Shown: piece after piece, positions 57,585 through 64,000 of the stretch | Position numbering within the stretch: position 1 is the first letter of the stretch | Layout: every line of letters starts with the position of its first letter | Origin: Gaiellasilicea sp033857955 | Lineage (GTDB): Bacteria > Actinomycetota > Thermoleophilia > Gaiellales > Gaiellaceae | Direction: 5' to 3' | Assembly (NCBI GenBank): GCA_033857955.1 | Contig: JAWVCW010000038.1 | Coordinates: 109,956-173,955, forward strand | Length of the DNA stretch: 64,000 nucleotides | Program-made: the position numbers and the translations under genes | Notes under the pieces: model-generated | What the model saw: the letters and a program-made list of their open reading frames with translations, nothing else | Database searches by the model: none | Told to the model about the DNA's origin: nothing

Positions 57585-59683
57585 TGGAGTACGTGGTCGG
57601 CATCGACATCGGCGGGACGTGCACCGACTGCGTCGTCGTGGACGGCGCCGGCAACGTGACGCTCGGCAAGGCCTTCTCGACGCCGCCGAACTTCTCTGAC
57701 GGGATCCTCGACGCGCTCGGCGAGGCGGCCCAGCAGCTCGGCACCGAAGCAGGCGAGCTGCTCGGAAGCACGCGGCTCTTCCTCCACTCGACGACGGTTG
57801 CGGAGAACGCCGTCGTCGACGGAACGCTCGCGCGCGCCGGCGTGATCACGACCCGCGGCTTCGAGGACACGCTCTTCGCGATGCGCGGCGGCTACGGCCG
57901 CTGGTCCGGTCTCACGGAGGACGAGAAGCGCAACCCGGTCGACACGGACAAGCCGTCGGCAATCGTGCCGCGCGATCTCATCGTCGGGATCGCCGAGCGG
58001 GTCGACTCGAGCGGTGCCGTCAAGGCTGCCGCGCCCGCAGCCGACGTCGAGCGCGCCGTCCAGACGCTCGTCGACCGAGGTGTCGACGCGATCGGCGTCT
58101 CGACCCTCTGGTCCTTCGCGAACCCGCAGTCCGAGCTCCAGGTTGCAGAGGTCGTCAAGCGGATCGCACCGGACGCGTTCCTGACGCTCTCGCACCAGAT
58201 CGCGCCGGTGGTCGGCGAGTACGAGCGCACGTCGACGGCCGCCCTGAACGCGCGCCTCGGGCCGGTCGTGCACGGATACCTGGACAACTTGCGCGCGAGC
58301 CTGGCGGAGCACGGGTTCACGGGGCAGTTGCTCGTCGCGCAGGCCTACGGCGGCCTGCTGCCGGTCGACGAGGCGGCCGAGCGGCCGGTCGGGATGATCG
58401 AATCGGGCCCCGTCAGCGGCCTGATCGGCTCCCAGAGCCTCGGCGAGCGGCTGGGCCTGCGGAACATCATCGCGGCGGACATGGGGGGCACCACGTTCAA
58501 GGTGGGGGCCGTCCGCGAGGGCCTGATCGAGTACCAGCGCGAGTCGATGGTGCTGCGCTATCACTACGCGCTCCCGAAGCTGGACGTCGTCTCGCTCGGC
58601 CTGGCGGGGGGCAGCATCATCTCTGTCGACGGCCGAACCGGCACACCGCGCATCGGCCCGAAGAGCGCGGGCTCCTACCCCGGCCCGGTCTGCTACGCCC
58701 ACGGTGGCGACGAGCCGACGATCACGGACATCGACGCGATCCTCGGCTACCTCAATCCGGCGTACTTCCTCGGCGGCCGTGCGGGCCTCGACATCCCGAA
58801 GGCGCGGCAGCTCTTCCAGGAGAAGGTGGCCGAGCCGCTCGGGCTCGAGCTGATTCCTGCCGCCGCGGCGATGTACAAGCTCGCAAACAGCCTCTTCTAC
58901 GACCTGCTGCACAAGACGACGGTGCAGCGCGGCCTCGACCCGCGGCGCTTCGCGCTCTTCTCCTTCGGCGGCACGGCCGGCATGCACGTCGGCGCCTACG
59001 GCGAGCAGCTCGGGGTCTCGGAGATCGTGATCCCGTACTCGGCGTCGGTGCACGGGGCGTTCGGCCTCGTCACCTCCGACATCGCCCACGAGGATCAGAT
59101 CACCCACCCCCTGCGCGCGCCGTTCGACGTCGGTGCGGTCGAGGAGATCTACGGCCGGCTCGAGGCGCGGATGACAGGGCAGCTCGAGGCGGAGGGCTTC
59201 GAGCGCGGCCAGATGCGCTTCCAGCGCCTGGTCGACATGCGCTACCGGCGGCAGGTGCACATCGTCACCTCGCCCTACGTCGGTGACGAGATCACCGCAG
59301 ACTCGCTCGAGCGGACGATCGAGATGTTCGAGCGGCTCTACGAGGAGAAGTACGGCCCGCAGTCGGCATACCGCGAGGCGGGGATCGAGCTCGTGAGCTT
59401 TCGCCTGCGCGGCAGCGGCGTCGTCAGCAAGCACGAGTTCCACGTGCAGGAGCTGGCCGGGACGCACGCGTCCGACGCGCTCGTCGAGCGCGTTCAGGCG
59501 TGGGTCGACCAGGCGGGCGAGCTGCAGGAGGTGCCGGGCTACGACTTCGAGCGGCTGCGTCCCGGCAATGCGATCCAGGGCCCGGCGATCATCTGGACGC
59601 CGATCACGACGGTCGTCGTCGCGCCGTCACGGACGGCCCGGCTCGACGAGCACCGGAATCTCGTCCTCTCGGTCGGTAGCTGA
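57584..59683 (+). CDS. Hydantoinase A/oxoprolinase-family ATPase subunit
   Basis: The 699-residue protein has the two actin-like ATP-binding motifs GIDIGGTCTDCVVVDG at the N-terminus and IIAADMGGTTFKVGAV near residue 300, with TTVAENAVVDGTLARAGVITTRGF and LGLAGGSIISVD. It is the partner of the HyuB-type protein in hydantoinases, 5-oxoprolinases and acetone or acetophenone carboxylases. The GTG start shares one base with the upstream stop. It ends the operon, 3 bp from the convergent leuA stop; no hairpin is obvious there. Confidence 0.92.
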   Translation: MEYVVGIDIGGTCTDCVVVDGAGNVTLGKAFSTPPNFSDGILDALGEAAQQLGTEAGELLGSTRLFLHSTTVAENAVVDGTLARAGVITTRGFEDTLFAMRGGYGRWSGLTEDEKRNPVDTDKPSAIVPRDLIVGIAERVDSSGAVKAAAPAADVERAVQTLVDRGVDAIGVSTLWSFANPQSELQVAEVVKRIAPDAFLTLSHQIAPVVGEYERTSTAALNARLGPVVHGYLDNLRASLAEHGFTGQLLVAQAYGGLLPVDEAAERPVGMIESGPVSGLIGSQSLGERLGLRNIIAADMGGTTFKVGAVREGLIEYQRESMVLRYHYALPKLDVVSLGLAGGSIISVDGRTGTPRIGPKSAGSYPGPVCYAHGGDEPTITDIDAILGYLNPAYFLGGRAGLDIPKARQLFQEKVAEPLGLELIPAAAAMYKLANSLFYDLLHKTTVQRGLDPRRFALFSFGGTAGMHVGAYGEQLGVSEIVIPYSASVHGAFGLVTSDIAHEDQITHPLRAPFDVGAVEEIYGRLEARMTGQLEAEGFERGQMRFQRLVDMRYRRQVHIVTSPYVGDEITADSLERTIEMFERLYEEKYGPQSAYREAGIELVSFRLRGSGVVSKHEFHVQELAGTHASDALVERVQAWVDQAGELQEVPGYDFERLRPGNAIQGPAIIWTPITTVVVAPSRTARLDEHRNLVLSVGS

Positions 59684-59686
59684 CGC

Positions 59687-61381
59687 CTAGACGGCGTCGA
59701 ACGCCGCCGCCGCTGCGGCGAGCGCCTCCCGCGCCGCCTGAGCCCGATTGACCGCGTTGATCACAGCGCGGAGCGAGGCCGTCGCGATGCTCGAGTGAAG
59801 CCCGACGCCCCAGAGCGTCTCGTCGTCCACGTCGACCTCCACATAGGCCGCGGCCGTCGCGTTCGTGTCGGCCGACATGGCGTGCTCGTGATAGTCGCGG
59901 ATCCGGATCGTGATCCCGAACGAGCGCTCGAAGGCGTCGACGAGCGCGGCGATCGGGCCGTTGCCGACGCCCTCGACCTCCTGCTCCTCGCCGTTGACGA
60001 GCAGCCGCAGGGCGAGTCGGTCGTCGGTGCCGCTCGAGTGGACGTAGGACACGAGCTCGTGCGGCCGCTCGTGCGCGAGGTAGTGCTCACGGAAGATGTC
60101 CATCAGCTCGGACGGGGTCACCTCGCCGCCGCTGGCGTCGCTGATGGCCTGCACCTTCTGCGCGAAGTCGATCTGAAGCCCGCGCGGCAGCTCGAGGTGG
60201 TGCTCGGTCTCCATCAGGTACGCGACGCCGCCCTTGCCGGACTGCGAGTTGACGCGGATGATCGCCTCGTAGGTGCGGCCGAGGTCCATCGGGTCGATCG
60301 CGAGGTACGGCACGTCCCAGGCGTCGGAGCCGCTCCGCTCCTGCGCGACCATGCCCTTCTTGATCGCGTCCTGGTGGGAGCCGGAGAAGGCGGTGTAGAC
60401 GAGCTCGCCGGCGTACGGGTGGCGCGGGTGAACGGGCAGCTGGTTGCAGGCCTCGACGGTTGCCTTCGCCTCGTCGATGTGCGAGAGGTCGAGGCCCGGC
60501 TCGACGCCCGCGGTCAGCAGGTTGAGCGCGATCGTGACGAGATCGACGTTGCCGGTGCGCTCGCCGTTGCCGAAGAGCGTCCCCTCGACTCGCTCGGCGC
60601 CGGCCATCAACCCGAGCTCCGCAGTCGCGACGGCGGTCCCCCGGTCGTTGTGCGGGTGGACGCTGAGGACGACCGCGTCGCGGCGCGAGACGTTGCGCCC
60701 GAACCACTCCATCCGGTCGGCGTACACGTTCGGCGGGAAGGCCTCGACGGTCGTCGGCAGGTTGACGATCATCGTCTCTTCCGGGGTCGGCTCCCACGCG
60801 GAGATCACTGCCTCGCAGATCTCGAGTGCGTAGTCGAGCTCGGTCGCGTGGAAGCTCTCCGGCGAGTACTGGAAGACGATTGCCGTCGAGGTCTTCGCGG
60901 CGAGCTCCTTGCAGAGCATCGTGCCGCGGACGGCCAGTTCGGTGATGCCGGCCTTGTCGAGCCGGAAGACGACCCGCCGCTGCGTCGTCGAGGTCGAGTT
61001 GTAGAGATGGACGATTGCGCGCCGCGCGCCCTCGATCGCCTCGAAGGTCCGCTCGATCAGCTCCGGCCTCGCCTGCGTGAGGACCGCGATCGTCGTGTCG
61101 TCCGGGATCAGGTCGTTCTCGATCAGGTTGCGGACGAAGTCGAAGTCGGTCTTCGACGCCGACGGGAAGCCCACCTCGATCTCCTTGACGCCGAGGCGGA
61201 CGAGCAGGTCGAACATCGCCTGCTTGCGCGGCGAGTCCATCGGTTCGACGAGCGCCTGGTTGCCGTCGCGCAAGTCGGTCGAGCACCAGATCGGGGCGCG
61301 GTCGACCACGACGTCCGGCCAGGTGCGGTCGGGCAGGTCGACGGTGGGGTACGGGCGATATTTCCAGTGCGGCATCGGCAT
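59687..61381 (-). CDS. leuA: 2-isopropylmalate synthase (full length, actinobacterial type)
   Basis: LeuA condenses acetyl-CoA with 2-oxoisovalerate, the committed step to leucine. The 564-residue protein has a catalytic barrel (WCSTDLRDGNQALVEPMDSPRKQAMF, LSVHPHNDRGTAVATAEL, EGTLFGNGERTGNVDLVTIALNLL), linker domains, and a C-terminal regulatory domain for leucine feedback (NGPIAALVDAFERSFG, ATAAAYVEVDVDDETLWGVGLHSSI). It matches the type found in Corynebacterium and Streptomyces. The ATG at 61381 follows GAGGAG by 6 nt. That Shine-Dalgarno is complementary to the Leu codons of a leader ORF. A shorter type 1 LeuA is encoded at 19913. Confidence 0.95.
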   Translation of the reverse strand: MPMPHWKYRPYPTVDLPDRTWPDVVVDRAPIWCSTDLRDGNQALVEPMDSPRKQAMFDLLVRLGVKEIEVGFPSASKTDFDFVRNLIENDLIPDDTTIAVLTQARPELIERTFEAIEGARRAIVHLYNSTSTTQRRVVFRLDKAGITELAVRGTMLCKELAAKTSTAIVFQYSPESFHATELDYALEICEAVISAWEPTPEETMIVNLPTTVEAFPPNVYADRMEWFGRNVSRRDAVVLSVHPHNDRGTAVATAELGLMAGAERVEGTLFGNGERTGNVDLVTIALNLLTAGVEPGLDLSHIDEAKATVEACNQLPVHPRHPYAGELVYTAFSGSHQDAIKKGMVAQERSGSDAWDVPYLAIDPMDLGRTYEAIIRVNSQSGKGGVAYLMETEHHLELPRGLQIDFAQKVQAISDASGGEVTPSELMDIFREHYLAHERPHELVSYVHSSGTDDRLALRLLVNGEEQEVEGVGNGPIAALVDAFERSFGITIRIRDYHEHAMSADTNATAAAYVEVDVDDETLWGVGLHSSIATASLRAVINAVNRAQAAREALAAAAAAFDAV

Positions 61382-61383
61382 GG

Positions 61384-61476
61384 GGTCTCCTCGGCGAAGG
61401 CGAACTCGTCCCGGTGTGCGGGAGCGCGGACGGGTATGTCGAGTCACTCGATCCCCTACCGGGGAAGGAGGAGACC
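61384..61476 (-). promoter_or_regulatory. Anti-Shine-Dalgarno pairing in the leuA leader
   Basis: GGTCTCCTC inside leader codons 19-21 (61468-61476, Gly-Leu-Leu) is exactly complementary over 9 nt to GAGGAGACC (61384-61392), the leuA Shine-Dalgarno. Stalling at these Leu codons would mask the first strand and free the RBS. Confidence 0.62.
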
Positions 61477-61530
61477 GAGCGCGAGCAGGCCCTGCGGGGC
61501 CGAAAGGAGGAGGTGCGTGCCCGTGCTCAC
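61456..61530 (-). CDS. Leucine leader peptide of leuA
   Basis: A 24-residue ORF from GTG (61530) to TAG (61456) contains nine leucines, ending LLLSAPQGLLALGLLLPR, 74 nt before the leuA ATG. Most Leu codons are CTC. TATGGT (61537-61542, minus strand) ends six nt before the GTG, so transcription probably starts at the first codon and the peptide is leaderless. Leader-peptide control of leuA is known or predicted in other actinobacteria; the exact mechanism here is inferred. Confidence 0.82.
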   Translation of the reverse strand: MSTGTHLLLSAPQGLLALGLLLPR

Positions 61531-61629
61531 GGACGCACCATAACCCACCGGGACACCAGCCGCATCAGGCGGCGTTCCGGGCCCGCTCGAGGCCGTCCAG
61601 GATCAGATCGAGGACGGACTCGAAGTCGC

Positions 61630-62235
61630 TCACACCGTCGTGGCCCTGGTCCGTGACGTGCTGCTCGATGTGCTCGGCGAGGTGGGGGTACTCCTCGGCC
61701 GGGAACTCCTCGAGGAAGTCCGACGCGAGCGCTGCAAGGTCCCCGCCGGTGTCGAGGGAAAAGCTTCCCACCCAGAGCGTGAGCCCATGATGTGGCTGTC
61801 CAGGGCGTGATACGCGTGATAGGTCAGGTCGGGCGAGAAGCCCGCCTCCCGCAGAGTTGCCAGGAGCGACTCCATGTAGCGCAAGCGCGCGGGACTGACG
61901 CCCTTCATCCCGAGCATGAGCTTGCACGCCCAGGGATGCCGCGTGAGAGCGTCGTGGGCTGAGATCGCGATCTCGCGGATGGCGGCCTTCCAGCCGGCGC
62001 TCTTGGCAGGTAGCTCGATCTCCATCAAGACGATGTCGACGACGCCGGCCAGAAGGTCGTCTTTCTTGGCCACGTAGTGGTACAGCGACATGGCCTCGAC
62101 CTCGAGCTCCTGCGCGAGCTTGCGCATGGTCAGTGACTCGATGCCGTGTTCATCGGCAAGGGCAATTGCGGTTCGCAGTACCCGGTCTTTGCTCAGGGGG
62201 GTACGGGGCTCCGGGTTCGGCTCGGCTTGCGCCAT
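61630..62235 (-). CDS. TetR-family regulator, frameshifted near its C-terminus
   Basis: The N-terminal helix-turn-helix is intact (KDRVLRTAIALADEHGIESLTMRKLAQELEVEAMSLYHYVAKKDDLLAGVVDIVL), as is most of the ligand domain up to LDSHIMG. There the frame shifts: after codon ATG-GGC the expected LTLWVGSFSLDTGG continues in the -1 frame, ending at 61565 with DFESVLDLILDGLERARNAA. One missing G in the run at 61784-61786 explains it. As it stands the protein has a Ser/Arg-rich nonsense tail. Either the base is a sequence error or the gene is recently damaged. It is divergent from an oxidoreductase gene with a perfect palindrome between. Confidence 0.8.
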   Translation of the reverse strand: MAQAEPNPEPRTPLSKDRVLRTAIALADEHGIESLTMRKLAQELEVEAMSLYHYVAKKDDLLAGVVDIVLMEIELPAKSAGWKAAIREIAISAHDALTRHPWACKLMLGMKGVSPARLRYMESLLATLREAGFSPDLTYHAYHALDSHIMGSRSGWEAFPSTPAGTLQRSRRTSSRSSRPRSTPTSPSTSSSTSRTRATTV

Positions 62236-62265
62236 CGTTGACGACCTTACGTTGTATGCGTACCT

Positions 62266-62287
62266 TACATTGTACACTTACAATGTA
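62266..62287. promoter_or_regulatory. TetR operator with embedded -10 boxes
   Basis: TACATTGTA (62266-62274) and TACAATGTA (62279-62287) form a perfect 9-bp inverted repeat with a 4-bp spacer. TACAAT occurs on each strand (62279-62284 plus, 62269-62274 minus) as a good -10 for the oxidoreductase and the regulator. A bound dimer would block both. Confidence 0.75.
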
Positions 62288-62298
62288 CGGGAGGAACG

Positions 62299-63267
62299 AT
62301 GAAGGCGATCGTCTACCGCAGGTACGGCTCACCGGACGTCCTCGAGCTGAAGGAGATCGACACACCGGTGCCTGCGGACGACCAGGTGCTGATCAAGGTG
62401 CACGCGGCTTCGGTCAACCCGGTCGACTGGCACCGCATGCGAGGCGAGCCGTCCTTCATACGCGCATCGGAGGGTCTGGGCAAGCCCAAGAACACGGGCT
62501 TGGGAGCCGATGTAGCGGGACGGGTCGAGGCGGTCGGCCGGGACGTGACACAGGTTCAACCCGGCGACGAGGTGCTCGGCATGGGGATTCGGACACTCGC
62601 CGAGTACGTCGTGGTCTCGGGGGAGGGAGTCGTACAGATGCCGGCCAAGCTCACGTTCGAGGAAGCGGCGGCCGTGCCCGTAGCGGCGTTGACAGCTCTG
62701 CAGGGCCTCCGCGACAAGGGAGGGGTTCAGCCGGGGCAGAAGGTCTTGATCAACGGTGCGGCGGGAGGTGTGGGCACGTTCGCCGTCCAGCTCGCGAAGT
62801 CGTTCGGAGCGGAAGTGACGGGCGTGTGCAGCACGAGGAACGTGGAGCTCGTGCGGTCGATCGGTGCCGACCACGTCGTCGACTACACACAGGAGGATTT
62901 CACCCGAAGCGGGCAGCGCTACGACGTCATCCTCGATGCGGTGTGCAACCACTCGCTGTCGGCTGTCAGGCGCGTCTTGCAGCCCCGCGGCACCCTCGTG
63001 TTGGTCGGTGCCGCGAAAGGCCGCTCAGGCGGGAAGCCGATGCTCTTTGTCCTACGGGCGGTGTTGCTACGACGGTTCCTGAGCCAGACCGTGGCGCTGT
63101 ACATGGCGACACGGACTCGAGACGACCTCCTGCTTCTGACGGAGCTGATCGAGGCCGGAAAGGTCACGCCGGTCATCGACAGGAGCTACCCGTTGAGCAA
63201 GGTCCCCGAGGCCATCCGCTATCTGGAAGCAGGCCACGCCCAGGGCAAAGTTGTCATCACGGTGTGA
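62299..63267 (+). CDS. NAD(P)-dependent quinone-oxidoreductase-like MDR protein
   Basis: The 322-residue medium-chain dehydrogenase/reductase has KAIVYRRYGSPDVLELKEID at the start, KVHAASVNPVDWHRMRG, the NADPH motif VLINGAAGGVGTFAVQLAKSFGAEVTGVCSTRN and DHVVDYTQEDF. Zinc-ligand cysteines are absent, placing it with zeta-crystallin-like quinone or enone reductases. GGAGG precedes the ATG. It is divergent from the TetR gene and under the shared operator, so it is probably induced by the compound that regulator senses. Confidence 0.9.
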   Translation: MKAIVYRRYGSPDVLELKEIDTPVPADDQVLIKVHAASVNPVDWHRMRGEPSFIRASEGLGKPKNTGLGADVAGRVEAVGRDVTQVQPGDEVLGMGIRTLAEYVVVSGEGVVQMPAKLTFEEAAAVPVAALTALQGLRDKGGVQPGQKVLINGAAGGVGTFAVQLAKSFGAEVTGVCSTRNVELVRSIGADHVVDYTQEDFTRSGQRYDVILDAVCNHSLSAVRRVLQPRGTLVLVGAAKGRSGGKPMLFVLRAVLLRRFLSQTVALYMATRTRDDLLLLTELIEAGKVTPVIDRSYPLSKVPEAIRYLEAGHAQGKVVITV

Positions 63268-64000
63268 TCAGAGCAACTCCGCGATCAGCGCCGCGGCTCT
63301 CGCCGCGCCGTCGGTCTCGACGGGTCGGTAGTCGACCACGCGCCCGATCTCGTCGGCGATCGCCCGCGCGATCATCTCCGGCGTCGTCGTCGCGAAGTCC
63401 ATGCACCGGCCGGCGCCGTAGCGCTCGAGCCTGTGGCGCACGTGGAAGTTCTGCTCGAAGTGGTGGCGCAGCGGGAAGTAGATGAACGGCCGCCTGTTCG
63501 CCGTCAGCTCCATCGACGTCGTCAATCCGCCCTGCACGACGGCCAGGTCGCACGCCGCGAGATGGCGGTACAGATCGTGCACGTAACGGCGGATCTCGAG
63601 CCCTTCCACTCGGGGCAGGGTCGCCGGGTCGATCCGGGGCCCGGCCACGACGACCAGCCGTAGGGCAGGTACGCGCTCCTTCGCCTCCGGGAATGCGTCG
63701 ATCACGCTCCGAAGCAGGTGAGCACCGACGCCCGAGCCGCCGACGGTGACCACGCAGACCTGCTCGTCCGCGGCATAGCCGAGCTCCGCGCGGAGCGCCT
63801 CGCGGTCGGAGAACTCAGCGGGGTCGAAGCCGGTCACGTAGCCCGTGAGGTCGTAGTGCTCCTCGGTCCAGTCACGGATCAGCGGCAGCCCGGGACCGAA
63901 AGCGTCGGGGACGATGTCGTCGGCGTTGCCGACGTAGAGCGCGCGGTCGCGGAGGCGCGGGAAGCGCGCGATGTGCTCGATCATCTCCGCGTTGTAGTCC
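63268..64000 (-). CDS. Glycosyltransferase of the MurG/UGT type, N-terminally truncated by the window edge
   Basis: About 244 C-terminal residues are present and the frame is open to the right edge. VCVVTVGGSGVGAHLLRSVIDAF and the acceptor motif ACDLAVVQGGLTTSMELTANRRPFIYFPLRHHFEQNFHVRHRLERYGAGRCMDFATTTPEMIARAIADEI fit GT-B enzymes of the MurG/glycosyltransferase 28 type, where the Gly-Gly loop binds the nucleotide sugar. Donor and acceptor are unknown. It converges on the oxidoreductase gene with no spacer. Confidence 0.8.
   Translation of the reverse strand, partial: DYNAEMIEHIARFPRLRDRALYVGNADDIVPDAFGPGLPLIRDWTEEHYDLTGYVTGFDPAEFSDREALRAELGYAADEQVCVVTVGGSGVGAHLLRSVIDAFPEAKERVPALRLVVVAGPRIDPATLPRVEGLEIRRYVHDLYRHLAACDLAVVQGGLTTSMELTANRRPFIYFPLRHHFEQNFHVRHRLERYGAGRCMDFATTTPEMIARAIADEIGRVVDYRPVETDGAARAAALIAELL

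Overview
The window is G+C-rich chromosomal DNA with very tight gene packing: many ATGA/GTGA overlaps, many GTG starts, and several apparently leaderless starts placed 6-8 nt after a TANNNT -10 box. Together with a selenocysteine formate dehydrogenase, a leader-peptide leuA and a HisC-HisB fusion, this suggests a deep-branching actinobacterium, most likely class Thermoleophilia (Gaiellales/Solirubrobacterales-like). That assignment is an inference; no rRNA or tRNA gene was seen. There is no CRISPR array, transposase, integrase or prophage.

Layout. (1) 1-30 kb is an amino-acid biosynthesis block: end of gltD, ACT-malic enzyme, alaC, leuCD, leuB with a coupled 57-aa zinc protein, a SAM-riboswitch-controlled threonine-synthase-like gene facing proA-proB, a bicupin, and the long minus-strand operon leuA1-leuB-like-ilvB-ilvN-ilvC-hom-thrC-thrB-ilvD. 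It continues with an HxlR regulator, hisA with a CysO-like sulfur carrier and a third ThrC-like enzyme, and divergently a TrpR/YerC-like regulator leading hisG-hisD-hisCB-hisH-hisF-hisIE. (2) 30-39.8 kb is mixed: two peptidoglycan-hydrolase-like proteins, a sigma factor with a MEDS/HATPase protein, a SIMPL protein, a large secreted metzincin-like protein, a Tat-exported phosphoesterase and a luciferase-like oxidoreductase. (3) 39.6-45.7 kb is a selenocysteine formate dehydrogenase operon (DUF6457 protein, FdhG with in-frame UGA, FdhE, Fe-S subunit, NrfD-type membrane subunit). (4) 45.7-49 kb holds an amidase, a carboxymuconolactone-decarboxylase-like protein and an MBL hydrolase. (5) 49-59.7 kb is a coupled catabolic operon: sugar-type ABC importer, thioesterase, creatininase-like hydrolase, hydantoinase B and A, and a benzoate-CoA-ligase-like enzyme. 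(6) 59.7-64 kb has a second full-length leuA with its own Leu-rich leader peptide, a frameshifted TetR gene divergent from a quinone-oxidoreductase-like gene, and an edge-truncated glycosyltransferase.

The strongest observations are regulatory. Both leuA genes are preceded by short leader ORFs full of Leu (or Ile/Val/Leu) codons, and the stretch of those codons is complementary to the downstream leuA Shine-Dalgarno. This suggests ribosome stalling that frees a sequestered RBS. A ThrC paralogue sits under an S-box (SAM-I) riboswitch, and another is co-transcribed with a CysO-like ubiquitin-fold sulfur carrier. Both facts point to ThrC-family enzymes recruited to homocysteine/methionine or cysteine synthesis. 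A CTAG-N4-CTAG palindrome shaped like the E. coli trp operator lies between hisA and the TrpR-like gene and supplies both -10 boxes.
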